From an uncultured Phycisphaerales bacterium (GTDB lineage: Bacteria > Planctomycetota > Phycisphaerae > Sedimentisphaerales > Anaerobacaceae), in contig CALMMH010000040.1 in NCBI GenBank assembly GCA_937868145.1, forward strand, positions 1-6,055: 6,055 nt of DNA, read 5' to 3'. Shown here one piece after another: positions 1-6,055 of this stretch (position 1 is the stretch's first letter; every line of letters begins with the position of its first letter). The notes beneath the pieces were generated by a model that was not told the DNA's origin, did no database searches, and worked only from the letters and a program-made list of their open reading frames with translations. A program made the position numbers and the translations under genes.

Positions 1-20
1 GATTTCACGGACATCGTTTC

Positions 21-2387
21 TTGATGGGGTTGTTCTCCGGTGCGTGGTACGACGTGGTTCTCCTCTTTCTGCCTTCCAACGAGGCTGATTCTTTTCGCAG
101 ATGCGCCGCCATCGACACGTGGCGTCGACTGGCCGAGCGAGGGAACACGAAGGCAGTTGAACACCTCATTGGCGTGCTGAGCGGTGGGGACAATGTCTCT
201 GCAGATCTACTCACATTTGCGATCGATGTGCTGTGGACGTTGGGTGATCCCAGAGCGATCCCGTCACTCAGGAATCTGTTGAGTTATCCCGACCCGTCTG
301 TCCAAGAGACCGCTGCATTGTCCCTGGCGTTCTTGGACGACCGAAGTGGGGTCGACGTGCTGATACGTGCGTTGGGCTTGTCGGCCGGTCCCACAGTCGC
401 CGAGGCCTTGGAGAAGCTTGGTGTCCCGAGAGATACGCTGGTAGATGAGTATGTCCAGGCGCTGCAAAGCACTGACTCGGAGGTTCGCAAATCGGCGGTC
501 AACGGGTTGGCCGGAATGAGGGTGGCGGAACCGTTGATCGACGTATTGAAGGACAGCGACAGGGAGGTTCGGCGGTCCGCCGCCGAGGCATTGAAGAAAC
601 TGGGCTTGTCGAAAGAACTGGCGGATGGATATGTCAGAGCGTTGCAGAGTGCTTCGTTGAACGTTCGCCTGGAGGCCGTTGGAGCATTGGCGACAGCACC
701 TGATAGAACGGTTGCGAAACCGCTGATGGGGGCATTGAGGGATACCAACGAGTATGTTCGTCGATCCGCCGGCGAGGCATTGAAGAGACTGGGCTTGTCC
801 AAGGAGGAACTGGTGGAGGGATACGCCCAGGCGTTGCAGAGCGCCTCGTCGGAGGCACGCATAGAGGCCGTGAGACTACTGGTGAAAACACGCGACAAGA
901 GAGCTGTTGAATCGCTCATAGGGGCACTAGGCGACCAGCACCCAGAGGTGCGCAGATCGGCTATTGAAGGGCTCGAAGTGTTCGCCGATGGAAGGGCTGT
1001 CAAACCGCTGATCCGTGCATTGGAGGACGAGAAATGGGACGTTCGTCAATCGGCTGCAAAGGCATTGGAGACACTGCACGTATTCATAGATGAGCTGGTG
1101 AATGGATGCCTTGAAGCGTTGCAGAGCGTTCCTTCTGCAGCCTGCATGGAGGTTGTCAGTGCATTGGCGAAGACAGGCGATAAGAGGGCTGTCGAACCCC
1201 TGACCAGGATACTGGGCGACCCGAGGGAGGAATTTCGCAGGGCGGCTGCCATAGGGCTGGGAATCCTGGCCGACAGCAGGGCAGTTGAGCCGCTCGTCGC
1301 TGCGTTGACCGACACGGCGGTCAATGTGCGTGACGCGGCCGCCGTCAGCTTGGGGCAGTTGCATGACAAGAGGGCCATCGAACCACTTAGAGAAATGCTA
1401 CGGCATCATGGGGACCGCATTGATCACGAGCATCCCGCATTCGTCGCACTTTGCTCGCTGGGCGACACGAGTGCGTTACCGGTGCTGCAGGAGTTGCTTC
1501 ATGGTATTCCCGCCAAGTATGAAGTCCAGCGTGAAATTTCCCCTGGCGACGCCTACTACTACGGCGATACACCCAGGATCGATGTCTATGACAACCCCAC
1601 GTACGTCGCCATCACATCGGCCGTGCACTGGTTGAATCGTCTGAAGGAGGATGTCCTGCCGGATGTTAGGGGATGGGACCTGATCATACCTCGGGAAATC
1701 CATGGACTGCCAAAGCACCGCGAGGAGGACACGATTCTGCGTCTGTCAGCCAGAAGCTGGCTCTGGAAATATGGAGTCGACGAGGCCGGCAGACAGAGAG
1801 CACTGGCGAGAATCCAGAAGGTGGAATCGCACCTCGATGAGCTGCTGCCGACACTGGGTGGGGACGGCATCGTGGCAGAGCCAGATGTCGCCAGCATCTA
1901 CCTGCATGGTTCATATCTCTGGGTGGATGATCCCAATGATATCGATATGCTCATGGTGACCAAGGATGATCGCACGTACACGCATGTCCCTGCCAAGGCC
2001 TTGCCGGATCGGGTCGCGAAGGTGTATTCTGAAGAGGGCAGCCTGAGCATGGAGCTGGTGGGCGTTGGGGCGTTGCAGAAAGCTGCGCTGCACAGAGACG
2101 ATACGGTGAGCAGGGCGAGTCTGATAGCGGAAAGAAGAGTGATCCTGCTGTATGGGTGCCTCCTCCTCAGAGGGATTGACCTATTCGAGAGTTCCCGGCC
2201 TCCGAGGGAGAATTTCGCCGTCTTGCGGGATGATCTCTTGAGGGATGGTCGGACCGAGAGTTGGCCGGATATCCAAGGTTGTCCAGCGAAAATGGAGGCT
2301 AAAAAACGCTGGAGGGCCTTTGAAGCGTCCTGTCTGGAGAAGATGTTCGATCTCTTGCCGGCTGCCCCCGGCGGCACGGCATCGTAA
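21..2387 (+). CDS. HEAT-repeat protein fused to a C-terminal polymerase-beta-like nucleotidyltransferase domain
   Basis: The product is about 788 residues, counted from the TTG at 21; an ATG at 24 is the next codon and an equally possible start. No clear Shine-Dalgarno sequence precedes either, and the frame has no stop back to base 1, so the gene may begin outside the window. Residues about 40-135 and 140-495 are alpha-helical HEAT repeats of the PBS-lyase type, with recurring 'AVEPL..AL.D....VR.SAA.AL' patterns. Residues about 497-620 form a mixed linker of no recognised family. Residues 628-645 carry the nucleotidyltransferase signature: G630-S631, then D640-x-D642 in a hydrophobic strand. 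E678 in 'SMELVGVG' is a plausible third metal ligand. A helical tail follows to the end. No signal peptide is clear, so a cytoplasmic location is inferred. HEAT arrays usually bind proteins or nucleic acids, and such transferases move nucleotidyl groups to RNA, proteins or small molecules; the substrate here is unknown. The next gene converges, so no operon partner is visible downstream. Confidence 0.88.
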   Translation: MMGLFSGAWYDVVLLFLPSNEADSFRRCAAIDTWRRLAERGNTKAVEHLIGVLSGGDNVSADLLTFAIDVLWTLGDPRAIPSLRNLLSYPDPSVQETAALSLAFLDDRSGVDVLIRALGLSAGPTVAEALEKLGVPRDTLVDEYVQALQSTDSEVRKSAVNGLAGMRVAEPLIDVLKDSDREVRRSAAEALKKLGLSKELADGYVRALQSASLNVRLEAVGALATAPDRTVAKPLMGALRDTNEYVRRSAGEALKRLGLSKEELVEGYAQALQSASSEARIEAVRLLVKTRDKRAVESLIGALGDQHPEVRRSAIEGLEVFADGRAVKPLIRALEDEKWDVRQSAAKALETLHVFIDELVNGCLEALQSVPSAACMEVVSALAKTGDKRAVEPLTRILGDPREEFRRAAAIGLGILADSRAVEPLVAALTDTAVNVRDAAAVSLGQLHDKRAIEPLREMLRHHGDRIDHEHPAFVALCSLGDTSALPVLQELLHGIPAKYEVQREISPGDAYYYGDTPRIDVYDNPTYVAITSAVHWLNRLKEDVLPDVRGWDLIIPREIHGLPKHREEDTILRLSARSWLWKYGVDEAGRQRALARIQKVESHLDELLPTLGGDGIVAEPDVASIYLHGSYLWVDDPNDIDMLMVTKDDRTYTHVPAKALPDRVAKVYSEEGSLSMELVGVGALQKAALHRDDTVSRASLIAERRVILLYGCLLLRGIDLFESSRPPRENFAVLRDDLLRDGRTESWPDIQGCPAKMEAKKRWRAFEASCLEKMFDLLPAAPGGTAS
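438..1400 (+). repeat. HEAT array built from longer compound units of about 63 residues
   Basis: Within the HEAT protein, residues 140-460 contain four compound units. Each opens with a 'GY.QALQS'-like helix and continues with a 'VR..AV..L' and 'RAVEPLI.AL.D' HEAT segment. Units 1 and 2 (about residues 140-200 and 201-263) end with a near-identical 'VRRSAAEALKKLGLSKE' helix. Units 3 and 4 (from about 264 and 359) each carry an extra HEAT repeat. At DNA level, 567-616 and 756-805 match at 44 of 50 bases by hand alignment, and the 11-mer GCGTTGCAGAG recurs exactly at 639, 831 and 1116. This shows in-frame internal duplication of a segment larger than a single HEAT repeat. Confidence 0.8.
1902..2054 (+). 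other. Nucleotidyltransferase active-site region
   Basis: This is the part of the HEAT-fusion gene encoding the putative catalytic core. The codons for G630-S631 lie at 1908-1913, D640 at 1938-1940, D642 at 1944-1946 and the candidate third acid E678 at 2052-2054. The order Gly-Ser, about eight residues, Asp-hydrophobic-Asp inside a beta-strand, then an acidic residue in a later strand is the hallmark of the polymerase-beta superfamily, including the small MNT-type enzymes. All expected metal ligands appear present, so activity is plausible. The assignment of the third ligand is by position only. Confidence 0.65.
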
Positions 2388-2436
2388 ACGCCGGCGTCCT
2401 TCACTGTGACTGACCCGTATGGGCAGGATGCCCTCG
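2388..2436. terminator. Convergent intergenic gap with a weak hairpin, possible terminator
   Basis: The two converging genes are separated by only 49 bp. In plus-strand RNA, 2393-2400 (GGCGTCCT) can pair over eight positions with 2425-2432 (AGGATGCC), with one G-U pair and a 24-base loop. In minus-strand RNA the same stem has a C-A mismatch. A smaller alternative hairpin, GGGCA-GGA-TGCCC, sits at 2421-2433, and a perfect 10-bp palindrome, ACGCCGGCGT, at 2388-2397. The bases after the stem are only moderately T-rich (CTATCTTGTCTT), with no clean T-tract. Termination of the plus-strand gene is therefore possible but weakly supported. Nothing else is visible in the gap. Confidence 0.3.
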
Positions 2437-4974
2437 CTATCTTGTCTTGATTCGCAGAATCGTGAGCGAGCGAGCCGGAAACTCACAGGCGAATTCCCCG
2501 GCGGCCGTGGCGATCGTGCTCTCTACCGGCGCGACGCGGGTCGGTTCGTCGAGACTGTTGTTGTCCGAGAGATCGCCGGCAGTCAGGACGGTCACTGTCG
2601 CCTCCGGCTTGATGCTGTCCAAGCCCTGCAGCGCCAGCTTCGCCGCGACCGGCTCGCCGGCGGTGTTGATTGCTTTGACGACGAGATCGCCGCTGATTTC
2701 GTCCCGGCCCGCCGAGGCGAAGAATCGCTCCGTCGTGGGGGCGGTCGCATCGTGGATTAGCGTGCCGTCGAGATAGCAGCGGATTCGGTTTCCCGCGAGC
2801 TCGACTTTGATGTCGTACCATTTATCGGTTTCGATCCGTCCCCGCACATTCCGGCCCACCGGGCTCTGGTTGAGTTCGAGGGCGTGCTGACTGTTGCCCC
2901 AGCCGCCGAGATTCCACCAGAACTTGCTCTGGTCCTTGCGGCCGAAGACCACGAGGAATCCCTCCGGACCGCTGATTTTCCGTGCCTTGAGCGTTAGCGT
3001 ATAGTCGGACCACGTTTCGTCGCCGATATAGCTGAGGCCGACGGCCTCCTGACTCTGACGATAGGCTCCATCCGCGACGGTCCACCGGCCGCCATCCTGC
3101 CTCCAATCGGCAGATCCTGCCGCGAAGTCGGAGGCGTAAAGGACCTTGCCGTCCTTCTCCACGCGGATGTCCTTGAACTCGGCGGAGGTGTTCCATGTGC
3201 CCACGCCAATCGCCCCGAGGATCGCGGCGGGTTTGGTCGTTTCGAGCTTCACATCGGTCCGGACCGTGTAGGTCGGACGATTGAGGCCGAAGAGCTTCCA
3301 GAGGTAGTAGGACACGGTGCCGAAGACCCGCGTGCCGTCGTGGTAGATCATGCCGTGCCAGTCCCAGGTCCGTCCGTCGACGTGGGCCAGCAGAGGGGCG
3401 TAGGACACCATCTGCACCGCGTTGGCGTTGCGTTCGCAGCCCATGAGGAACACCCCCTCGGCCAGCGCCGCCAGGAGATTGCCGCGGTATCGTCCGCCGT
3501 CCTGCGAGGTCACGGCCACCTCGCCCAGGTATAGTGGAGCCAGGTTGCGGTCGCGGTTGTCGTACTCATTGAAGCGGTTCAGGAACCAGGAGGGATTGTT
3601 GTAGTAGTGTCGGTCCGCGATCTGGTAAAGCTCGGCGGGCATGCGGTAATAGGAGAGGTCCGCGAAGTAGACCAGATCCGGATACCTGGCCTTCATCGCG
3701 TCGTAGACGAATCGATAGCGTTCCTCGTAGGCCTTCTCGGCGTTCTCGTTGCCGATCTCGACGTACTTGAGTCCGAACCGTTCGGCGTGGCCTGCCTCGG
3801 CGCGAAGCTTGCCCCATCGGGAGTCTGCCGGGCCGTTGGCGTACTCGACTACATCCAGGAAGTTGTCCCGCACCCAGCCCATCTGGTCCATCGGGACGTT
3901 CTCCATCTGGCGGAAGATGCAGGTCTGGCCGCAGAAGCCCACCCACAACGGTTCGGCTCCCAGATCCTCACAGAACTGGAGATACTCGTGAAGCCCCAGA
4001 CCGTGTGTGAAACGGTAATTCCAGGGTCCCCAGCATTCCTGGCGGCTTTCGAGCGGGCCGACGGTGCGTTTCCAGTTGTAGGCCGTCTCGACGGTGCCGC
4101 CTTCGACGACGCAGCCGCCGGGGAAGCGGACGAAGCCGGGCTTGAGATCCGCGATCATCTGGGCGATGTCCGGCCGCAGGCCGTTGGGCCGCCCCTTCCA
4201 AGTCGTTGCGGGGAACAGCGACACGAAGTCCAGCCACAGAGTGCCCTTGGCTTGGGCCAGGATGACCAAGCGGGCCTTGGACTGCGTGGCCGATGCGGTG
4301 AGCGTGGCCTTGAACTGCCTCCAATCGCCGCCGATACCTTCGATGCGGACGACGTCGGAGAGGGCATTGCCGGAGGCGTCCTCCAAGTGGATGACCAACG
4401 ACGAGTCTTCCATGTTCGAAGAAGCCATCGGCAAGCTGACGCTTGCCGCTGCCACCCGAGCCTTGACGTAGAGGGACAGATTATACTTCCGGCCTTGTTT
4501 CAGGCCGATGCCGAAGAAACCCGCGTTCGCCACGCCGACGCTGCCGTCTGCCGGATCTTCGATGTCCAGGCGGAGACAATGGCGGGATTGCTCGCTGATG
4601 CCGCCGGTGGTTTCGAGGGACATCGCGCCCTTGGCGTTGCCCTCCTTGACCAGCGACCAGAAGGGAATTCCTTCGGTTGTATAGCCAAACTGGTCAAAGC
4701 CCGCGTCATAGCCTTTCGTGTCCAGCCAGCGACCGTCGCGTTTTGTGAATCCTTCGGGCGGACGAGAGTCTTCGAACCCGCGATTGCGGATCAGCTCGGC
4801 GTACAGGCCGCCGTCCACGCCGTGGTTGATTTCCTCCAAGAAGATGCCGTACATGCGAGGGTTGATCACGGGGCCTTTCTGTCCGGCATCAATCGTGATC
4901 GTGGCGGTGCCTGCCTGAAGCGAGGCGACGAGCAACAGAGGCAGCATGACGGAGGCGAGTCGTTTGGCGTTCAT
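2437..4974 (-). CDS. Secreted GH51 alpha-L-arabinofuranosidase with two accessory beta-sandwich modules
   Basis: The predicted 845-residue enzyme removes terminal non-reducing alpha-L-arabinofuranosyl units from polymers such as arabinan or arabinoxylan. The ATG at 4974 was chosen because it gives a signal peptide (K4-R5, then a hydrophobic stretch to about residue 20, cleavage near A21) and has AAAGGG eight bases upstream. An in-frame ATG at 5022 would bury that signal and overlap the previous gene. The GH51 start 'MYGIFLEEINHGVDGGLYAE' lies at 41-60. Residues about 105-255 look like a CBM4/9-like module. The catalytic barrel runs from about 260 ('GFVRFPGG' at 280-287), with N409-E410 as acid/base and E485 in 'LGEVAVT' as probable nucleophile. 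Residues about 582-745 resemble a concanavalin/LamG-like sandwich set inside the C-terminal region, whose last strands end at 845. No lipobox cysteine is seen, so a periplasmic or extracellular location is likely. It follows the S9 peptidase gene by 37 bp, which suggests an operon. The family call is firm; the polymer is not determined. Confidence 0.93.
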   Translation of the reverse strand: MNAKRLASVMLPLLLVASLQAGTATITIDAGQKGPVINPRMYGIFLEEINHGVDGGLYAELIRNRGFEDSRPPEGFTKRDGRWLDTKGYDAGFDQFGYTTEGIPFWSLVKEGNAKGAMSLETTGGISEQSRHCLRLDIEDPADGSVGVANAGFFGIGLKQGRKYNLSLYVKARVAAASVSLPMASSNMEDSSLVIHLEDASGNALSDVVRIEGIGGDWRQFKATLTASATQSKARLVILAQAKGTLWLDFVSLFPATTWKGRPNGLRPDIAQMIADLKPGFVRFPGGCVVEGGTVETAYNWKRTVGPLESRQECWGPWNYRFTHGLGLHEYLQFCEDLGAEPLWVGFCGQTCIFRQMENVPMDQMGWVRDNFLDVVEYANGPADSRWGKLRAEAGHAERFGLKYVEIGNENAEKAYEERYRFVYDAMKARYPDLVYFADLSYYRMPAELYQIADRHYYNNPSWFLNRFNEYDNRDRNLAPLYLGEVAVTSQDGGRYRGNLLAALAEGVFLMGCERNANAVQMVSYAPLLAHVDGRTWDWHGMIYHDGTRVFGTVSYYLWKLFGLNRPTYTVRTDVKLETTKPAAILGAIGVGTWNTSAEFKDIRVEKDGKVLYASDFAAGSADWRQDGGRWTVADGAYRQSQEAVGLSYIGDETWSDYTLTLKARKISGPEGFLVVFGRKDQSKFWWNLGGWGNSQHALELNQSPVGRNVRGRIETDKWYDIKVELAGNRIRCYLDGTLIHDATAPTTERFFASAGRDEISGDLVVKAINTAGEPVAAKLALQGLDSIKPEATVTVLTAGDLSDNNSLDEPTRVAPVESTIATAAGEFACEFPARSLTILRIKTR

Positions 4975-4982
4975 ATCATTTA

Positions 4983-4988
4983 CCCTTT
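4983..4988 (-). promoter_or_regulatory. Ribosome binding site of the arabinofuranosidase gene
   Basis: The minus strand reads AAAGGG here, eight bases before the ATG at 4974. It is a partial Shine-Dalgarno match. It supports the shorter start that exposes the signal peptide, over the in-frame ATG at 5022. Confidence 0.6.
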
Positions 4989-5011
4989 GTGGAGCGTGTC
5001 GCAGTTCGTCG

Positions 5012-6055
5012 TCACGTGCCATTTGTATGCTGCGGCTCGACGCCCAGCAGGTTCCGTAGGAAGAAATCCTGCATCCGGCGCTGGCCGTACGCGCCGCCCA
5101 TGCCGTGGCCGGCGCCGGGCACGACGAGCAGGTCGAAATCCTTGTTTGCCTTGATCAGAGCGTCCACGAATCGCATCGTCGATTCCGGCGGGACGTTGTC
5201 GTCCATCTCGCCGACGATCAGGAACAGCTTGCCGCCCAGCCGGTGGGCGTTGTCGATGTTCGAGCACTCGGAATAGCACGGCCCGACGGGATAGCCCATC
5301 CACTGTTCGTTCCAGGAGGCCTTGTCCATGCGGTTGTCGTGGCAGCCGCAGGAGGCGACGGCGGCCTTGTAGAATTCGGGATGGAACAGCACCGCGGCCG
5401 CGGCGTTCTGCCCGCCGGCGGAGTTGCCATAGACCCCTACACGGCTGATATCGTACCACGGATACTTCTGAGCCGCGGCCTGATGCCAGAGAATGCGATC
5501 GGGGAAGCCTGCGTCCTTGAGGTTGTGCCAGCAGACGTCGTGAAACGCTTTGGAGCGGTTGGCGGTGCCCATGCCGTCCATCTGGACGACGACAAAGCCC
5601 AGGTCGGTCAGCGAAGTGAATCGCGACGTCGGGCTGAAGCTCTTGGGTACGTAGGAGCTTTGCGGTCCGGCGTAGAGATTCTCGATCACCGGGTACTTCT
5701 TGGCCGGGTCGAAATCCTTCGGCCGGCAGAGGATGCCCCAAATGTCGGTCTTACCGTCGCGTCCCTTGGCGACGAGCACCTCGGGCGCCGTCCACCCCTT
5801 GGCAATCAACTCGCTGATGTCCGCTTTCTCCAGCGGGCAGACGAGCTTGCCGTCGGAGACTCGTCGCAGTTGGTGCACCGGCGGCATGTCCACTCGGCTA
5901 TACGTATCAATCAGATACCGGCGGTCCGGCGAGTATTGGATCGAATGGTTGCCGTTGCCTTCGGTCAGGGCCATGAGCCCCGAGCCGTCGAAGTTGATGC
6001 GGTAATAGTGGAGGAAGTACGGGTCCTGGTCGGCGTTCCGGCCGCAGGCGTTGAA
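5012..6055 (-). CDS. S9 family (dipeptidyl-peptidase IV-like) serine peptidase, 3' part
   Basis: The last 347 residues are in the window. The reading frame stays open to the right edge and reads on with propeller-like sequence ('DPYFLHYYRINFDGSG'), so the Met at 5974 is internal and the start lies outside. About the first 85 visible residues are the end of a beta-propeller. The rest is the alpha/beta-hydrolase domain. 'NLYAGPQSS' carries the Tyr (codon 5672-5674) matching the oxyanion-hole Tyr of DPP IV. The nucleophile is the Ser of 'YGNSAGG' (codon 5420-5422). The Asp lies in 'GEMDDNVPPE', most likely the first of the two, and the His in 'GAGHGMGG'. All three triad members are thus present. 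DPP IV-like enzymes remove N-terminal dipeptides, but the Glu pair that fixes the substrate amino end would lie in the unseen propeller, so an oligopeptidase or esterase-like role remains possible. The gene is followed after 37 bp by the arabinofuranosidase gene on the same strand. Confidence 0.9.
   Translation of the reverse strand, partial: FNACGRNADQDPYFLHYYRINFDGSGLMALTEGNGNHSIQYSPDRRYLIDTYSRVDMPPVHQLRRVSDGKLVCPLEKADISELIAKGWTAPEVLVAKGRDGKTDIWGILCRPKDFDPAKKYPVIENLYAGPQSSYVPKSFSPTSRFTSLTDLGFVVVQMDGMGTANRSKAFHDVCWHNLKDAGFPDRILWHQAAAQKYPWYDISRVGVYGNSAGGQNAAAAVLFHPEFYKAAVASCGCHDNRMDKASWNEQWMGYPVGPCYSECSNIDNAHRLGGKLFLIVGEMDDNVPPESTMRFVDALIKANKDFDLLVVPGAGHGMGGAYGQRRMQDFFLRNLLGVEPQHTNGT

Noticed and set aside
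284..1003. Minus-strand open frame of 239 codons within the HEAT-repeat gene
   Set aside because: The translation is Ser/Thr/Ala-rich and low in complexity, and its internal repetition mirrors the HEAT repeats on the other strand. It has no family match.
21..2387. HEAT-nucleotidyltransferase gene as part of an MNT/HEPN toxin-antitoxin or other defence locus
   Set aside because: No HEPN partner or other defence gene is visible. The only neighbour in view is a converging metabolic gene, and the upstream side is outside the window.
2419..2760. Plus-strand open frame of 113 codons at the 3' end of the arabinofuranosidase gene
   Set aside because: It has the same codon-aligned antisense relation to the GH51 gene and no domain. 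Starting right after the HEAT gene is coincidental.
4975..5022. Longer start for the arabinofuranosidase at 5022
   Set aside because: It would put a charged 16-residue extension in front of a clear signal peptide and overlap the end of the peptidase gene. The ATG at 4974 has a fitting ribosome binding site.
3607..5154. Plus-strand open frame of 515 codons opposite the arabinofuranosidase gene
   Set aside because: Opposite the arabinofuranosidase gene it is codon-aligned antisense, so stops could arise only opposite TTA, CTA or TCA codons, which are rare in this GC-rich gene. The translation has no recognisable domain, and the minus-strand product is a clear GH51 enzyme.
5012..5974. S9 peptidase as a complete 320-residue gene starting at the Met at 5974
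   Set aside because: The frame continues upstream to the window edge with beta-propeller-like sequence, so this Met is internal and the gene is cut by the window.

Overview
The window holds three protein-coding genes and almost no non-coding DNA. Its base composition is GC-rich. The right-hand part pairs a secreted plant-polysaccharide glycosidase with an S9-family peptidase. The layout suggests a Gram-negative carbohydrate-degrading bacterium, perhaps of the Planctomycetota/Verrucomicrobiota kind or a related environmental lineage. That placement is inference from gene style only, because no phylogenetic marker gene is present.

Left part (plus strand, about 21-2387): one large gene for a HEAT-repeat protein whose C-terminal third carries a DNA-polymerase-beta-like nucleotidyltransferase signature (Gly-Ser, then Asp-x-Asp, then a candidate third acid). 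The HEAT region has a second, longer periodicity of about 63 residues, and two of these long units are still clearly similar at the DNA level. The reading frame is open to the left edge, so the true start may lie outside the window. This gene has no recognised function and is the least ordinary item here.

Middle (2388-2436): a 49-bp gap between converging genes. It can fold into an imperfect hairpin that pairs fully only in the plus-strand RNA. It is at best a weak terminator.

Right part (minus strand, 6055 down to 2437): the 3' part of an S9 (dipeptidyl-peptidase IV-like) serine peptidase gene is followed after 37 bp by a complete gene for a secreted GH51 alpha-L-arabinofuranosidase. The enzyme carries a CBM4/9-like module before the catalytic barrel and a concanavalin-like module set into the C-terminal region. 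The two genes are probably co-transcribed and probably serve breakdown of arabinose-containing plant polymers, with exported hydrolases. How the peptidase contributes is unclear.

I saw no RNA genes, CRISPR arrays, insertion sequences or origins. No complete multi-gene novel system is visible; the HEAT-nucleotidyltransferase fusion is the best candidate for something undescribed.
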